Source of the DNA: Desulfovibrio sp. JC010
GTDB taxonomy: Bacteria; Desulfobacterota; Desulfovibrionia; Desulfovibrionales; Desulfovibrionaceae
Direction of reading: 5' to 3'
Assembly (NCBI RefSeq): GCF_010470675.1
Contig: NZ_VOIQ01000008.1
Span: forward strand, 88,243-152,242
DNA length: 64,000 nt
The notes under the pieces were generated by a model. The model was not told where the DNA came from. It saw only the letters and a list, made by a program, of their open reading frames with translations, and did not search any database. The translations under genes and the position numbers were made by a program. Shown in pieces: positions 43,665 to 53,583 of this stretch (the stretch's first letter is position 1; every line of letters begins with the position of its first letter).

Positions 43665-45692
43665 CTACGACTGTTTCAGCTGATCAACAATCTTACTCAG
43701 TTCGCTGGTCATTTCAGCCAGCTCTTCAATGGCTATGGCGGACTGGGCCATGCTTTCCGAAGTTTCGCTTGAGATTCTTGAAACCTCATCCACAGCCTGA
43801 TTGATCTCTTCCGATGCTGCGGACTGTTCTTCCGCCGCAGTAGCGATAGACTGGACCTGTTCTGCATTCTCCTGTGCATAATTCAGGATATTCTCCAGAA
43901 CTTCACCGGAACTTGCAGCCAGCTCTGTGCTCTCGTCCACAGTACCGGTGGCAGAATCCATGGACTTAATGCTCTTGCGGGCTGCCGCCTGAATGGAAGA
44001 AATGCTTTCGCCTACTTCCTGCGTAGCTCCGATGGTCTTTTCCGCCAGCTTGCGGACCTCATCGGCTACAACAGCAAATCCGCGCCCGGCCTCGCCGGCC
44101 CGGGCCGCCTCAATGGCCGCGTTCAAGGCCAGCAGGTTGGTCTGGTCGGCAATGTCGTTGATCACATCCATAATTGCACCGATGCTGTCCGCCTGCTCGC
44201 CCAGAGAGGTCAGATCAACCTTCATGGCCTGAGTCTGCTGCTGAACTTTGCCGACGGATTCAATGACCTTGTTAACCAGGTCAGTACCCTTGTCCGCGGC
44301 TTCCTGCGTGCTCATGGCGTTTGATGCTGCATCACCGGAATTACGGGCAACCTCCAGAACCGATGCATTCATCTGCTCCATACTGGTTGCGGTCTCGGTC
44401 ATACGTTCGCGCTGAACTTCGGTGGAATTGTTGATCTCGTCAGCCTGTGCGGCAAGCTCCTCAGTACCGGAAGCAATGCGGTCCACAACACCTTCAATCT
44501 GCGATGCAGCCTGCAGAATACCTTCTTTGGTGGCCCGGTCAGCCTGCTCACGGGCTTCCTCGGCCTCGGCCATGGCAGCGCGTGCGCGCTCAGCCTCCTG
44601 CTCGGCAAACTCACTTTTTTCCTCAGTATCACGAATCATCTCTTTGAGCTTACCGACCATGGTCCGCAAGGCTTCAGCCAAAACGCCGACCTCGTCATTC
44701 TGCTGCACATCAAGAGTCTTATCCAGATTCCCGTCAGCAACAGCTGCCGCGAATTCAACACCCTTGCCCAGAGGCTTAAAGATAAGTGCGGAAGCGAGGA
44801 AATTCAGCATCAGCGCAGCAAGGATAAGCGCGACAACAGCTACAACTGCGTTCTGCTGCAGGTTGGATGTGGAATCCGCATTGATCACATCCAGCTCTTC
44901 ATAGGTCCAGACCTTCCAGTTCAGCCCGTCAATAATATAAAGGCTGCCTTCGTAAGTCTTTCCATTAAGAGAAAATTCCATTCTTCCGTTGGAAGTCTGG
45001 TCGCTGAATTTTTCCAGATCAGGGATACTCTCCCACAGGCTTTTACCGATAAGTTCCTTGTCCCGGTTAGCCATGATGTAGCCGTCGCTGCGGGTCAGAA
45101 AAATATTCTGGTGATCCAGCACATTGTTGGCAAATTTGGTGATATCAGTCAGGCCGAGATTAATGCACAGGGTTGCCAGTATCCTGCCGTCTTTCATGAT
45201 AGGGACACCGGCCGCCATGACAATTGCGCCGATAGAAGAGGTATAAGGAGTGGTGATAATTCTTTTTTCACCGCCGAACAGACGTTTGTACCACTCTCTT
45301 TTTTTGGCTTTTTCTTTAAAATTAGGAATAATCCCTGCCCGCCCGGCAGTATAGGTGCTGCCGTCTGCAAAGCAGAAATAAGCCTCACCGGCTCCGGCCT
45401 GCTCTTTGAGTTGCTTTGCCAGATTAATCCGGTAAGCAAACAACTCTTCATCAGTCATCTCCGGAGCACCGTTGAACATTCGCGCGGCCAGCTCAAGAGC
45501 ATTAAAATAAATATCTGTTTTTTCAGCTACAGCCTTACCCACTGCCCGGGAGACAGTATCAAGCTTATCAAGCTCGGCTTTATGAGACGAAGAACTGAAG
45601 CTCTGGTAGGAAATTCCGGTCATCACAATGACAACGACCGCAAAAAACGCGAAGACACTGAAAACAATCTTATTCTTGGCACTTATAGACAC
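43665..45692 (-). CDS. Methyl-accepting chemotaxis protein with a periplasmic Cache-type sensor
   Basis: 675 residues. Membrane helix 1 near residues 9-29, a large periplasmic region (about 35-275) with a Cache layout ('[20 protein letters not shown]', '[17 protein letters not shown]'), helix 2 ('[20 protein letters not shown]'), HAMP, and a long cytoplasmic coiled coil with the conserved hairpin tip '[15 protein letters not shown]' and '[16 protein letters not shown]'. There is no CheR-binding pentapeptide at the C-terminus. Cache chemoreceptors bind small carboxylates or amino acids. No ligand can be assigned. It is a single gene. Confidence 0.93.
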   Translation of the reverse strand: MSISAKNKIVFSVFAFFAVVVIVMTGISYQSFSSSSHKAELDKLDTVSRAVGKAVAEKTDIYFNALELAARMFNGAPEMTDEELFAYRINLAKQLKEQAGAGEAYFCFADGSTYTAGRAGIIPNFKEKAKKREWYKRLFGGEKRIITTPYTSSIGAIVMAAGVPIMKDGRILATLCINLGLTDITKFANNVLDHQNIFLTRSDGYIMANRDKELIGKSLWESIPDLEKFSDQTSNGRMEFSLNGKTYEGSLYIIDGLNWKVWTYEELDVINADSTSNLQQNAVVAVVALILAALMLNFLASALIFKPLGKGVEFAAAVADGNLDKTLDVQQNDEVGVLAEALRTMVGKLKEMIRDTEEKSEFAEQEAERARAAMAEAEEAREQADRATKEGILQAASQIEGVVDRIASGTEELAAQADEINNSTEVQRERMTETATSMEQMNASVLEVARNSGDAASNAMSTQEAADKGTDLVNKVIESVGKVQQQTQAMKVDLTSLGEQADSIGAIMDVINDIADQTNLLALNAAIEAARAGEAGRGFAVVADEVRKLAEKTIGATQEVGESISSIQAAARKSIKSMDSATGTVDESTELAASSGEVLENILNYAQENAEQVQSIATAAEEQSAASEEINQAVDEVSRISSETSESMAQSAIAIEELAEMTSELSKIVDQLKQS

Positions 45693-46017
45693 AATCTCTC
45701 CTTGTCTCCATCAGATTTAACGCACGGGAAAAGACCATTAGCATAGTCTTTTTTACGCTAAACCGTAACATATTCTGCACCATTCTCAAAACAATAACCT
45801 TAATCAGCCTTCACGCTGGGTATTTCCTATATAAAATCTCTTGAAAACAAAAGAAGAAATTTCAACCATTATCAAGCGTTACTCAAAAGACACCTAAAGC
45901 CATCCCATCGAAACAATAACCCAAGGAGTAATGCTGTCCCTTTTCACAAGAACAATTCTGTTTTATAGAAGTACTCGAAGCTGCTGTAATAAACCTGATC
46001 CGTGTAGATAGACTCCT
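45693..46017. other. 325-base intergenic region
   Basis: Between the divergent chemoreceptor and VanY-like genes. It holds a hairpin AAAAGAC-N10-GTCTTTT with extra Ts (45729-45754), perhaps an attenuator or a decayed terminator. I see no ORF, repeat or clear promoter. Confidence 0.4.
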
Positions 46018-46848
46018 ATGAACAGAAGAATATTCCTGAAATCCATACTCGCCCTATCCGCCGGAACGGGGCTGTGCGCAATTCCGGACTTTACCCAAGC
46101 GCAGGAAATTGCCCGCACAGTGGAAGAAAGCGACCTCAAGGATTATCTGCACCGCATGGAAAATTTCGACACGCCCCAGCCCGGCGACATCATCCTGAAT
46201 AAAAAAGAACGGACTCTGCTCAAATCATCCCTGAACAGGCTGCGCCGGGTGCAACGCACTGTGGGATTCGGTAATTTCTGCGTACTCAGCTTTGACCACG
46301 CCCTCAAATTCGGACGCAATTATTCTTCCATCGGCAGATTCACTAAGCAGGAAATTGAATTTCTCGACAAACTTTTTCATTTCGATGCCCATGAATACGG
46401 CTTTTACGGAGAAAAACCGGTAGAGAAACTCACCGCATCAATATCCCGAAAAGATTTGATAAAAATCCCGCGTACCGGAAATTTCCTTTACCGGGGTGAA
46501 CCGCACAAAAAATATATTGAAATTCGCAAGGAGCTGGGCCGCAAAGTCTACCTCACTTCCGGGGTGCGCGGAGTCGCCAAGCAATTCATCCTCTTTCTCA
46601 CCAAGGCCGAAGCCAATGCAGGCAACCTTTCGCTGGCCTCCCGTTCACTGGCTCCTCCGGGCTACTCCTACCACGGAGTCGGCGACTTTGACGTGGGCGA
46701 AAAAGGGCTTGGAGCCGCCAACTTCAGTGCCCTTTTTGCGGAAACCCGCACCTGCACCAAGCTGCGCGAGCACGGCTATCTGCAACTGCGCTACCCGGAA
46801 AACAACCTGCTCGGGGTACGCTTTGAGCCATGGCATATTAAGGTCTGA
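46018..46848 (+). CDS. VanY-like D-alanyl-D-alanine carboxypeptidase (peptidase M15)
   Basis: 276 residues. An N-terminal 'MNRRIFLKSILALSAGTGLC' carries a twin-arginine-like RR and hydrophobic core, suggesting Tat or Sec export. The C-terminal two thirds matches peptidase M15B: a zinc-type 'YSYHGVGDFDVG' (H-x(3)-G-x-F-D spacing) and a terminal 'FEPWHIK' with the third zinc ligand. It would trim the terminal D-Ala of peptidoglycan stem peptides in the periplasm. It is a single gene, 155 bases upstream of fliM. Confidence 0.8.
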   Translation: MNRRIFLKSILALSAGTGLCAIPDFTQAQEIARTVEESDLKDYLHRMENFDTPQPGDIILNKKERTLLKSSLNRLRRVQRTVGFGNFCVLSFDHALKFGRNYSSIGRFTKQEIEFLDKLFHFDAHEYGFYGEKPVEKLTASISRKDLIKIPRTGNFLYRGEPHKKYIEIRKELGRKVYLTSGVRGVAKQFILFLTKAEANAGNLSLASRSLAPPGYSYHGVGDFDVGEKGLGAANFSALFAETRTCTKLREHGYLQLRYPENNLLGVRFEPWHIKV

Positions 46849-46871
46849 TGGGAGAGTAATCGGCATCTAGC

Positions 46872-46899
46872 TAAAGAGATTTGCTTTTTTCGCCGATAG
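46872..46899 (+). promoter_or_regulatory. Sigma-28-like promoter upstream of fliM
   Basis: TAAAGAGA, then GCCGATAG: matches the FliA consensus (TAAA-N15-GCCGATAA) with a 16-base spacing and one changed base. It is about 105 bases before the fliM ATG. Confidence 0.6.
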
Positions 46900-47003
46900 A
46901 ATCAGTGCGGTATGGCTTACGCGTTTACTTTGTCCCCAAAAATGGATAATTGTATTTTAATTGATGGGTCACATGAACGATAACTGAGACGGGTTTAATC
47001 AGC

Positions 47004-47984
47004 ATGAGTAAAATTCTGCAACAGGATGAGGTTGATGCTCTATTAAGGGGCCTTTCCGGTGGAGAGGTTGAAGCGGAGCAGGACATACCGGATGATGATT
47101 CCGGTGTTGTCTCTTTTGACCTTGCCAACCAGGACCGCATTATCCGCGGTCGTATGCCTGTTCTGGAAATCGTCAACGACCGTTTCGCGCGTCTGGCAAC
47201 CAACAACCTCGCCAACACCATGCGCAAAAGGGTGGACATCAACCCCATCTCCATCGACATGTCCAAATTCGGGGATTTCATGCGCTCCCTGCCCGTGCCC
47301 ACTTCTCTTTCAATTTTCAAGATGGACCCGTTGCGCGGTAACGCCATCCTCGTTGTTGACTCACGTCTGGTCTTCGCGCTGGTGGAAAGCTTTTTCGGCG
47401 GTTCCGGCTCCCAGCCCAAGGTTGAGGGTCGTGACTTCACCCCCATTGAGCAGGCCATTGTAGACCGGGTGGTAAAAATCGCCCTTTCCAACCTCGAAGA
47501 TTCATGGCGCCCGGTACACGAGGTCCACCTCGAACTGGTCCGCTCCGAGGTCAACCCGCAGTTCGCGGCCATTGTACCGCCTTCTGACGTTGTCGTGGTC
47601 ATTACCTTCGAAGTTGAACTGGAAAACGCCATCGGTTCGCTTATCGTCTGTCTGCCTTACTCCACTCTGGAACCGATCCGCTCCAAGCTGCACGCCTCCT
47701 TCCAGTCCGAACGTCTGGAAATCGACCACGTCTGGGTCAGCCGTTTTAAAGAAAGACTTCTGGAAACCCCGGTAGACCTGCTGGTCCGTCTCGGTAAAGC
47801 CAAAATTACCGGACGCCAGCTGCTTAACCTTGAAGAAGGCGATCTGCTCCTGCTCGATACAGACGAAGAAGACATGCTTGAATGCGAAGTGGGCGGAGTC
47901 CTCAAATATCTCGGCTCCCCCGGAAGGGTAAAAGCCAACCGCGCCTTCCAGATCGCCCACGCCATTGAACCGAAGATGACGTAA
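47004..47984 (+). CDS. fliM: Flagellar motor switch protein FliM
   Basis: 326 residues, the normal FliM length. The N-terminal CheY-P-binding peptide 'ILQQDEVDALLRGL' is present, then the CheC-like middle domain ('RIIRGRMPVLEIVNDRFARL', 'GGSGSQPKVEGRDFTPIEQA') and the C-terminal surface-presentation domain ('LVRLGKAKITGRQLLNLEEG'). It forms the C-ring with FliG and FliN and sets rotation direction. No other flagellar gene is adjacent; a sigma-28-like promoter lies upstream. Confidence 0.96.
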   Translation: MSKILQQDEVDALLRGLSGGEVEAEQDIPDDDSGVVSFDLANQDRIIRGRMPVLEIVNDRFARLATNNLANTMRKRVDINPISIDMSKFGDFMRSLPVPTSLSIFKMDPLRGNAILVVDSRLVFALVESFFGGSGSQPKVEGRDFTPIEQAIVDRVVKIALSNLEDSWRPVHEVHLELVRSEVNPQFAAIVPPSDVVVVITFEVELENAIGSLIVCLPYSTLEPIRSKLHASFQSERLEIDHVWVSRFKERLLETPVDLLVRLGKAKITGRQLLNLEEGDLLLLDTDEEDMLECEVGGVLKYLGSPGRVKANRAFQIAHAIEPKMT

Positions 47985-48062
47985 ACTTGACTCGCGCCGT
48001 GCGCCTGCCTACAATCTGTTGGTTAACCTGACAATATTTTTTATCTGAAATTAAAGGCGCCA

Positions 48063-48818
48063 ATGAATCAAATCACCGGACTGGTACTTACATACAACGG
48101 CGAAAGACTGCTTGACGAATGTCTGCAGAGCCTTTCCTTCTGCGATGAAATCCTGCTCATTGACTCCGGATCTACGGACTCTACCCGTGAAATAGGCAGT
48201 AAGCACAACGCACGCATCGTCCACAACGACTGGAACGGGGCCATTGAACAGCACAAATTCGCGCTGACCCAGATCACAACCCCGTGGGTGGTGACCATTG
48301 ATCAGGACGAAATCATTTCCCCTGAACTACAGAAATCCATCATTGAAAAACTGCGCAATCCTGACGACGTGGACGGTTACTATTGTCCGCGCCGCTCATG
48401 GTATCTGGACCGCTTCATCATGCACAGCGGCTGGTATCCGGACAAACTCTTCCGCATCTACAAAAGGGACGGCATAACCATCGGCGGCATCAGGCCTCAC
48501 GAAGAACTGCGTCCGAAAAACAAAGCCGGGGAAGTGCGCGGTGATATCATCCATTACCCTTACGAAAACTTTTTCCAGCATCTGGATAAGATCAACAGCT
48601 ATACTCAGGATGCTGCGGAAGACCTTTATTCCCGGGGCAGGCGCAGCTCACTGGGATCGGCACTGGGTCACGGATTTGGCAAATTTTTCAAACAGTATAT
48701 ACTCAAGGCCGGGTTCCGTGACGGACGGGCCGGATTCATCGTCGCCCTGCACGGTTTTTTCTACACTTTCCAAAAATACATCCGGCTGGTCGAACTGGAA
48801 ATGAAGGACAAAAAATGA
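48063..48818 (+). CDS. Family 2 glycosyltransferase (WaaE/KdtX-like)
   Basis: 251 residues. GT-A fold of family 2: 'GLVLTYNGERLLDECLQSL', 'EILLIDSGSTDSTREIG' (nucleotide site) and 'WVVTIDQDEIIS' (DxD-like). Its size and the C-terminal region recall the lipopolysaccharide core beta-glucosyltransferase group. It overlaps the next gene by four bases (ATGA), so it forms an operon with fdtA and fdtB and may transfer the sugar they make or build the adjoining polysaccharide at the inner-membrane face. Confidence 0.85.
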   Translation: MNQITGLVLTYNGERLLDECLQSLSFCDEILLIDSGSTDSTREIGSKHNARIVHNDWNGAIEQHKFALTQITTPWVVTIDQDEIISPELQKSIIEKLRNPDDVDGYYCPRRSWYLDRFIMHSGWYPDKLFRIYKRDGITIGGIRPHEELRPKNKAGEVRGDIIHYPYENFFQHLDKINSYTQDAAEDLYSRGRRSSLGSALGHGFGKFFKQYILKAGFRDGRAGFIVALHGFFYTFQKYIRLVELEMKDKK

Positions 48819-49237
48819 TCAAAGAAGACAAACCGCAAATTATCGACCTGCCCAAGGTCCACGACAACCGGGGCAACCTTACTTTTATAGAAAACAGCCG
48901 CCATATTCCTTTTGATATCAAAAGAGTGTATTATCTATACGACGTTCCCGGCGGAGAATCCCGTGGCGGGCATGCCCACAAGCAACTCAGGCAGTACATT
49001 ATCGCTGCTTCCGGCAGCTTTGACGTAGTACTTGATGACGGTAAAAACAAAACCAGATTCACCCTGAACCGCTCCTACTACGGGCTTTACGTACCGACCA
49101 TGACCTGGCGTGAGCTTGAAAACTTCTCCTCCGGATCCGTTTGTCTGGTGCTGGCTTCGGAATATTACGATCCGAGTGACTATTACTACACCTATGAAGA
49201 TTTCATAAAGGCGGTGAAAGAAAATGAAGCAGATTAA
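48815..49237 (+). CDS. fdtA: dTDP-4-oxo-6-deoxyglucose 3,4-ketoisomerase, FdtA/QdtA type
   Basis: 140 residues, one cupin domain. The catalytic/conserved block '[20 protein letters not shown]' (HAH) and '[12 protein letters not shown]' are typical of the WxcM/FdtA group. It converts dTDP-4-keto-6-deoxyglucose to a 3-keto isomer for transamination. Whether the product is the galacto (Fdt) or gluco (Qdt) epimer cannot be told by eye. It overlaps the glycosyltransferase by four bases and the aminotransferase by 14. Confidence 0.85.
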   Translation: MIKEDKPQIIDLPKVHDNRGNLTFIENSRHIPFDIKRVYYLYDVPGGESRGGHAHKQLRQYIIAASGSFDVVLDDGKNKTRFTLNRSYYGLYVPTMTWRELENFSSGSVCLVLASEYYDPSDYYYTYEDFIKAVKENEAD

Positions 49238-50321
49238 ATTTCTCGACGTAGGCTGGACTTACCAGGCACTGGCCCCGAAAATGGATGCCGCTGCAAAACG
49301 TGTTCTTGAATCAGGCTGGTTTATCCACGGTGATGAAGTAGAAGCTTTTGAAAAGGAATTCGCCCTCTACACCGGAGCAAAACACTGCATCGGCTGCGGA
49401 AACGGACTGGAAGCCATTGAGCTGGTCCTGCGCGCCGCCGGAGTCGGTCCCGGTGATGACGTGCTGGTACCTTCCAACACCTTTATCGCCACCTGGCTGG
49501 CAGTTACCCGCACCGGAGCCAACATCGTCCCGGTGGAGCCGGTGGAAGCAACCTACAATATGGACCCGTCCAAGCTTGAAGCAGCACTGACCCCGGCCGC
49601 CAAAGCCATCATTCCGGTACATCTCTACGGCCAGCCCGCGGACATGGACCCGATTATGGCTTTTGCTGAAAAGCACGACCTGTTTGTGGTAACAGACGCA
49701 GCACAGGCCCACGGAGCGGTCTACAAAGGGCGTATGTCCGGTACACTGGGCCATGCAGCGGCTTTCAGCTTCTACCCCGGCAAGAACCTCGGCGCGTTCG
49801 GCGACGGCGGAGCCGTGACCACCATGGACGATAAAATTGCCGACCGGGTGCGCAAGCTGGCCAACTACGGCTCAACTGAAAAGTACGTCCACAAGTGCAA
49901 GGGTTTCAACAGCAGGCTTGATGAAATGCAGGCCGCTTTCCTGCGCGTTAAGCTCGACAAACTGGACAACTGGAACTGGACCCGCAAGACCGTTGCCTCC
50001 ATCTACCTTGAAGGACTCAAGGAGACCCCGCTGGTGCTTCCGGTCATCGGTGATGAAATCCAGTCCGTCTGGCATCTCTTTGTAGTGCGCTGCAAGGACC
50101 GCGACGGCTTGATCAAACATCTTGCAGAAAACAAAATTGAAGCTTCCATCCATTATCCCATCCCCCCGCACAAGCAGGGCGCGTACAAGGAAATGGAGAA
50201 CCTCTCCCTGCCCATCAGTGAAGCCATCCACAGCGAAGTGCTCTCCCTGCCCATGGGACCGCACATGACCGAAGAAGATGCGCAGAGAGTTGTGGAAGTT
50301 GTGAAAGGATTTTTTAAATAA
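49224..50321 (+). CDS. fdtB: DegT/DnrJ-type sugar aminotransferase (FdtB/QdtB-like)
   Basis: 365 residues. PLP enzyme of the DegT/DnrJ/EryC1/StrS group. The cofactor lysine is in '[14 protein letters not shown]' and 'DAAQAHGA' is the ring-binding motif; '[16 protein letters not shown]' follows. Coupled to fdtA it should transfer an amino group to carbon 3, giving a dTDP-3-amino-3,6-dideoxyhexose for O-antigen or glycan. An N-acyltransferase (FdtC/QdtC type), usual next in the pathway, is not in the window. The gene ends against a repeat copy. Confidence 0.9.
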   Translation: MKQIKFLDVGWTYQALAPKMDAAAKRVLESGWFIHGDEVEAFEKEFALYTGAKHCIGCGNGLEAIELVLRAAGVGPGDDVLVPSNTFIATWLAVTRTGANIVPVEPVEATYNMDPSKLEAALTPAAKAIIPVHLYGQPADMDPIMAFAEKHDLFVVTDAAQAHGAVYKGRMSGTLGHAAAFSFYPGKNLGAFGDGGAVTTMDDKIADRVRKLANYGSTEKYVHKCKGFNSRLDEMQAAFLRVKLDKLDNWNWTRKTVASIYLEGLKETPLVLPVIGDEIQSVWHLFVVRCKDRDGLIKHLAENKIEASIHYPIPPHKQGAYKEMENLSLPISEAIHSEVLSLPMGPHMTEEDAQRVVEVVKGFFK

Positions 50322-50415
50322 AGAATGCCTCCGGCGGCCCTTCGGGGACCAAAGAAACTTTTTGAAAAAAGTTTCTCTGGACTCTTCAAAAACTTTTATT
50401 AAGGCTTCGCCGACT
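50322..50415 (+). repeat. Intergenic repeat copy G
   Basis: GCCTCCGGCGGC, CCTTCGGGGACC, AGAAACTTTTT/AAAAAGTTTCT hairpin, the CTGGACTC tail, then TTAAGGCTTCGCC. It begins right at the fdtB stop. Confidence 0.87.
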
Positions 50416-50439
50416 AGCGTAAAAAAACTGTCTAAAATA

Positions 50440-50473
50440 AAAACGGACCTGAATTTTCAGGTCCGTTTTTTTG
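50440..50473. terminator. Terminator after fdtB and mnmM
   Basis: AAAACGGACCTGA/TCAGGTCCGTTTTTTT, between two convergent genes. Confidence 0.93.
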
Positions 50474-50474
50474 T

Positions 50475-51047
50475 TTAAAGCTTAGTCACGAACAACATTC
50501 GTATGGGATGTCCGGGTTTGTTGATCATCTCGCTCTGGATGACCCTGTAGGTGTGGTAGTCGAGGGAAGTGCAGAACTCGCGCACGGCAACGTCTTCTTC
50601 GTCCCCTCCGGGATGCCCGGCATAAATGGCGATACAGAGCATGCCGCCCTTGGCGAGGAGTTCGAGAGACGCCTTGATGGCGGTCAGCGTTGTTTCGGAC
50701 TTGGTGATGACCGTCTTGTCGCTGCCCGGCAGGAAACCGAGATTAAACATGACCGCATTGACCCGGCCATGGAATTCCGCCGGGATAAGTTCGAGCATCT
50801 TTTCATGCCCGGCATGGAAGATGGTCCAGTTCTGCGGAAGACATTCTTCATTAAGGCGTTCTTCTGTCTGCTTAACAGCCTGTTCCTGAATATCGAATCC
50901 GAAGACTTGTCCAGCGGCCCCGGCCTTCTCAGAAAGAAAAACGGTATCGTAGCCGTTACCTACTGTAGCATCAATCCCGATACAGCCGGGCTCAAGCACT
51001 TCACAAAGCACCGATTTAGCAAAAGAAAGGATGTTATTGGAAATCAT
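50475..51047 (-). CDS. mnmM: tRNA U34 methyltransferase-type protein (YtqB/MnmM family)
   Basis: 190 residues, a SAM-dependent Rossmann methyltransferase. 'IDATVGNGYDTVFLSE' is the SAM-binding glycine motif; 'VMFNLGFLPGSDK' and 'IYAGHPGGDEED' are characteristic of the YtqB group, members of which methylate the wobble 5-aminomethyl-2-thiouridine of tRNA. This assignment follows family resemblance only. It is a short gene on its own with a terminator downstream and a repeat upstream. Confidence 0.85.
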   Translation of the reverse strand: MISNNILSFAKSVLCEVLEPGCIGIDATVGNGYDTVFLSEKAGAAGQVFGFDIQEQAVKQTEERLNEECLPQNWTIFHAGHEKMLELIPAEFHGRVNAVMFNLGFLPGSDKTVITKSETTLTAIKASLELLAKGGMLCIAIYAGHPGGDEEDVAVREFCTSLDYHTYRVIQSEMINKPGHPIRMLFVTKL

Positions 51048-51060
51048 GCTACGCCAAATC

Positions 51061-51158
51061 CCTATTAAAAGTTTTTGGGATTCTTAAGACCTTTTTTCAA
51101 AAAGGTCTTAAGCCGCCGGAGGCGAAATCTTTTCATCAAAAGCGCAATAGCGCATCAG
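51061..51158 (-). repeat. Intergenic repeat copy H (inverted)
   Basis: Minus strand: GCGCTTTTGATG head, CGCCTCCGGCGGC arm, CTTAAGACCTTTTT/AAAAAGGTCTTAAG hairpin, AATCCCAAAAAC tail. Its head touches the gspN stop codon. Confidence 0.87.
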
Positions 51159-51901
51159 AACTTAAGATACTTATTAAGCTGCCCGGATTTGGAAAACTGA
51201 CGCTCTGTTGTGCCGAAAGTGGTTGTCCCGCTGATGGTATAAGAGGAGTTTGGAAGTCTGTTCCAATCCAGAGTGGCACTGCCCTTGGCAGTTACCGGAA
51301 TAGGCTGTCCGCAGCTGAATGAGTTAAGCTGGAACTGCTTTCCGGCCAGCACGGCGTTTACATTGACATCCTCAGCAATCATTCCACCGGGGATTTCAAC
51401 GGCATCGGAACGGACCACGAGACTGCCTGTACGTGGCGGTTTGCCCCATTCAGGAAAGCCTACATCTGAAGTAATACGCACCTTGCCGCCCAGACCGTCC
51501 ATCTGGACCAGCTTGGCCAGATCAACCCCGCCCCCAAGGGTCAGGGATTTGGTCTGGAACAGCCGCGCTGTCAGGGTAGGCCCGGTCTTGACCCGCACTT
51601 CAACCAGCGGAGACAGACCGAGCGATACACCAAGCTGGGGAACTGTTACGGTCAGTCCTTTATTTGTTGTCACCAGAACATTGGTCACTTCAAAAGACAT
51701 CGGTCCGGCACTGATAAAATCGCCCCACTGGATGGTGGCTTTGGAAATCTTCGAATCAGCCAGCTTGAAAGCCTGTGACCAGGCCACTTCCCAGGGCATG
51801 AACAGAAAAGCACCGAGAATCAGCCCGGCCAGAAACAGAAAAAAACTGCCGAGTGCTTTTTTGAAAGAAAATTTAAAGGAAATATTTGGAATAAACTTCA
51901 T
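51155..51901 (-). CDS. gspN: Type II secretion protein GspN
   Basis: 248 residues. One N-terminal membrane helix ('KALGSFFLFLAGLILGAFLF') with the 'FMPWEVAWSQA' that often follows in GspN, then a periplasmic beta-rich domain. It is the last gene of the pseudopilin-assembly operon and starts ten bases after gspM. GspN is optional in T2SS and its role is not settled. A repeat copy begins at its stop codon. Confidence 0.8.
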   Translation of the reverse strand: MKFIPNISFKFSFKKALGSFFLFLAGLILGAFLFMPWEVAWSQAFKLADSKISKATIQWGDFISAGPMSFEVTNVLVTTNKGLTVTVPQLGVSLGLSPLVEVRVKTGPTLTARLFQTKSLTLGGGVDLAKLVQMDGLGGKVRITSDVGFPEWGKPPRTGSLVVRSDAVEIPGGMIAEDVNVNAVLAGKQFQLNSFSCGQPIPVTAKGSATLDWNRLPNSSYTISGTTTFGTTERQFSKSGQLNKYLKF

Positions 51902-51910
51902 CCGGCTGAC

Positions 51911-52408
51911 CTACCTGACAAGAATGATCTGCACATCAGCCAACTCAGGGGAGTCCAGCCTGTGGTTGATATTGAAATTTGTAACTTTCAAAGCCCCGCG
52001 TACATTGAAATCACGCAGCAGAGCCACAAGTTCCGGCAGGTTAAGGGATTCGAGCAACACCTGCACCCCCTCTCCGGAGTTGGCCCCGGCCTGCAGAGGA
52101 CGCAGAGAAGTCAGTCTTCCGTCCAGACCGAGATCACGAATGACCTGCTGGGCAGCAGTCATGGGTTCACGGTCCACCAGCGCACCACGCGAGGATTCAC
52201 CGGCCTTGAGCTGCTCCACCAGCGGAACCACCTTGGCGTACTTCTGTTTGCTGGAAAACATGACCCGCTCGGCTTTGGACTGGGAGTCCGCAAGTCCGGA
52301 CCAGATCATAAAAATGATCAACGCCCAGCCTGCAACCAATCCCGCAAAAAAAAGCTTCTGTCTATCTGCAGGCCAGTCCTGCCATATGTAAAATCTTTCC
52401 AGATCCAT
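51911..52408 (-). CDS. gspM: Type II secretion protein GspM-like
   Basis: 165 residues: a short cytoplasmic start, one helix ('KLFFAGLVAGWALIIFMIW') and a periplasmic ferredoxin-like domain ('VQVLLESLNLPELVALLRDF' pattern), as in GspM. Gene order (after gspL, before gspN) supports this more than sequence does. It should pair with GspL at the inner membrane. It is 14 bases downstream of gspL. Confidence 0.8.
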   Translation of the reverse strand: MDLERFYIWQDWPADRQKLFFAGLVAGWALIIFMIWSGLADSQSKAERVMFSSKQKYAKVVPLVEQLKAGESSRGALVDREPMTAAQQVIRDLGLDGRLTSLRPLQAGANSGEGVQVLLESLNLPELVALLRDFNVRGALKVTNFNINHRLDSPELADVQIILVR

Positions 52409-52422
52409 TAGCTTACCTGAGG

Positions 52423-53541
52423 TTAGCGGTTATACTCAGCGCGCAGACTGATGCTGATCCCGCCTTCAATATTGTTGGCCTGCTCCAGAACAAAATTGAA
52501 CTGACTGTTCGCGGCCAGTTTTTCCATCATGGCGTCAAGTTCTTCATAACTGCTGACCTTGCCCCGGATATTTCCGGAATCAGTGCCAAGGGAAAAACCA
52601 TCAATCTCAATACCCACCGGAGCACTTTCACTAAGTACGGCCAGAAGTCCAAGTACATCGATACCGCCACCGTCCCCACCGCTCTTGAGCTGGTCCAGCT
52701 TGTATAAAATTTTACCGTAAGGATCGGAACCGGGATTGGGACCGAGGGCACTTACATAAACCTGCTTAAGTTTATTCCGCCATTCTTTTGCCTGCAGGCT
52801 GCTCTGCTGGAAGCGGTGGTATTGTCCGGCAATAAATAGCATGCCTATCAGTGAAACCAGAACTGCGGCCACAGCGTACGGCTTGTAATCAATTGTCACA
52901 GACTTATCAGAACCGGAACCGGAACGGATGCCGTTGAGGAGATTGAGTCTGGACCAGCGGACCTTTTTCTTATGCAGTACAGCGCAGGCTTTTTTCAGCT
53001 CCAGCTCTTCAGGATCACCGTCAAGACCAAGCCGTTCAAACCTGCTTTTGAATTCATCTTCACTGCCGCGGAAGTAGGTCAATTCATCCCCGCAAGCCAA
53101 AATGCGCATGCCCTGTCCTTTCCAGCTCCAGACAGAAAGTCCTTCGGCAACCGCAGCTCTCCAGCATACAGCAAACTCCGAGGTCAACACCGTGGCTTTG
53201 GTCAGAACTTCGCGATGCCGGTCCAGAAAACGGTCCAGCAGATCATGAACGCTGTAGCCGAGCACGGCACCGCCGGAAGGACGCAGAACCTTGAATTCCT
53301 CATCCTGCATGGGAAAGGAATAGTTCATCTGCATCATGGTGGCGGATTTGGCGTGCCGGGACTTGATAGCCCCGCGCGGCTTGAAAAAAAAGAAAAGCGG
53401 ATCAGGCAAAAGGGCAACCACCGGATATCTGTTTTTTTCGGCAGGGCCTTCCGATTCGGTAAAGCTCTTGCCGTCAAACATCATCCACCGGTGTTCATTT
53501 CCCTTGAATGAAAGAATATATACTAATTTTTTAAAGGCCAT
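52423..53541 (-). CDS. gspL: Type II secretion protein GspL-like
   Basis: 372 residues. A cytoplasmic actin-like/PilM-like first part (about 1-205), one membrane helix ('YAVAAVLVSLIGMLFIAGQY', about 218-237) and a periplasmic part (PilN-like, 'VGIEIDGFSLGTDSGNIRG'). This is the GspL architecture that links the secretion ATPase to the periplasmic platform. The sequence is divergent, so the assignment also rests on the position between gspK and gspM. Confidence 0.82.
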   Translation of the reverse strand: MAFKKLVYILSFKGNEHRWMMFDGKSFTESEGPAEKNRYPVVALLPDPLFFFFKPRGAIKSRHAKSATMMQMNYSFPMQDEEFKVLRPSGGAVLGYSVHDLLDRFLDRHREVLTKATVLTSEFAVCWRAAVAEGLSVWSWKGQGMRILACGDELTYFRGSEDEFKSRFERLGLDGDPEELELKKACAVLHKKKVRWSRLNLLNGIRSGSGSDKSVTIDYKPYAVAAVLVSLIGMLFIAGQYHRFQQSSLQAKEWRNKLKQVYVSALGPNPGSDPYGKILYKLDQLKSGGDGGGIDVLGLLAVLSESAPVGIEIDGFSLGTDSGNIRGKVSSYEELDAMMEKLAANSQFNFVLEQANNIEGGISISLRAEYNR

Positions 53542-53583
53542 CTATGGCTTTGTCCTATACCTGTTAGCAGTGTGTTTGTCCAT

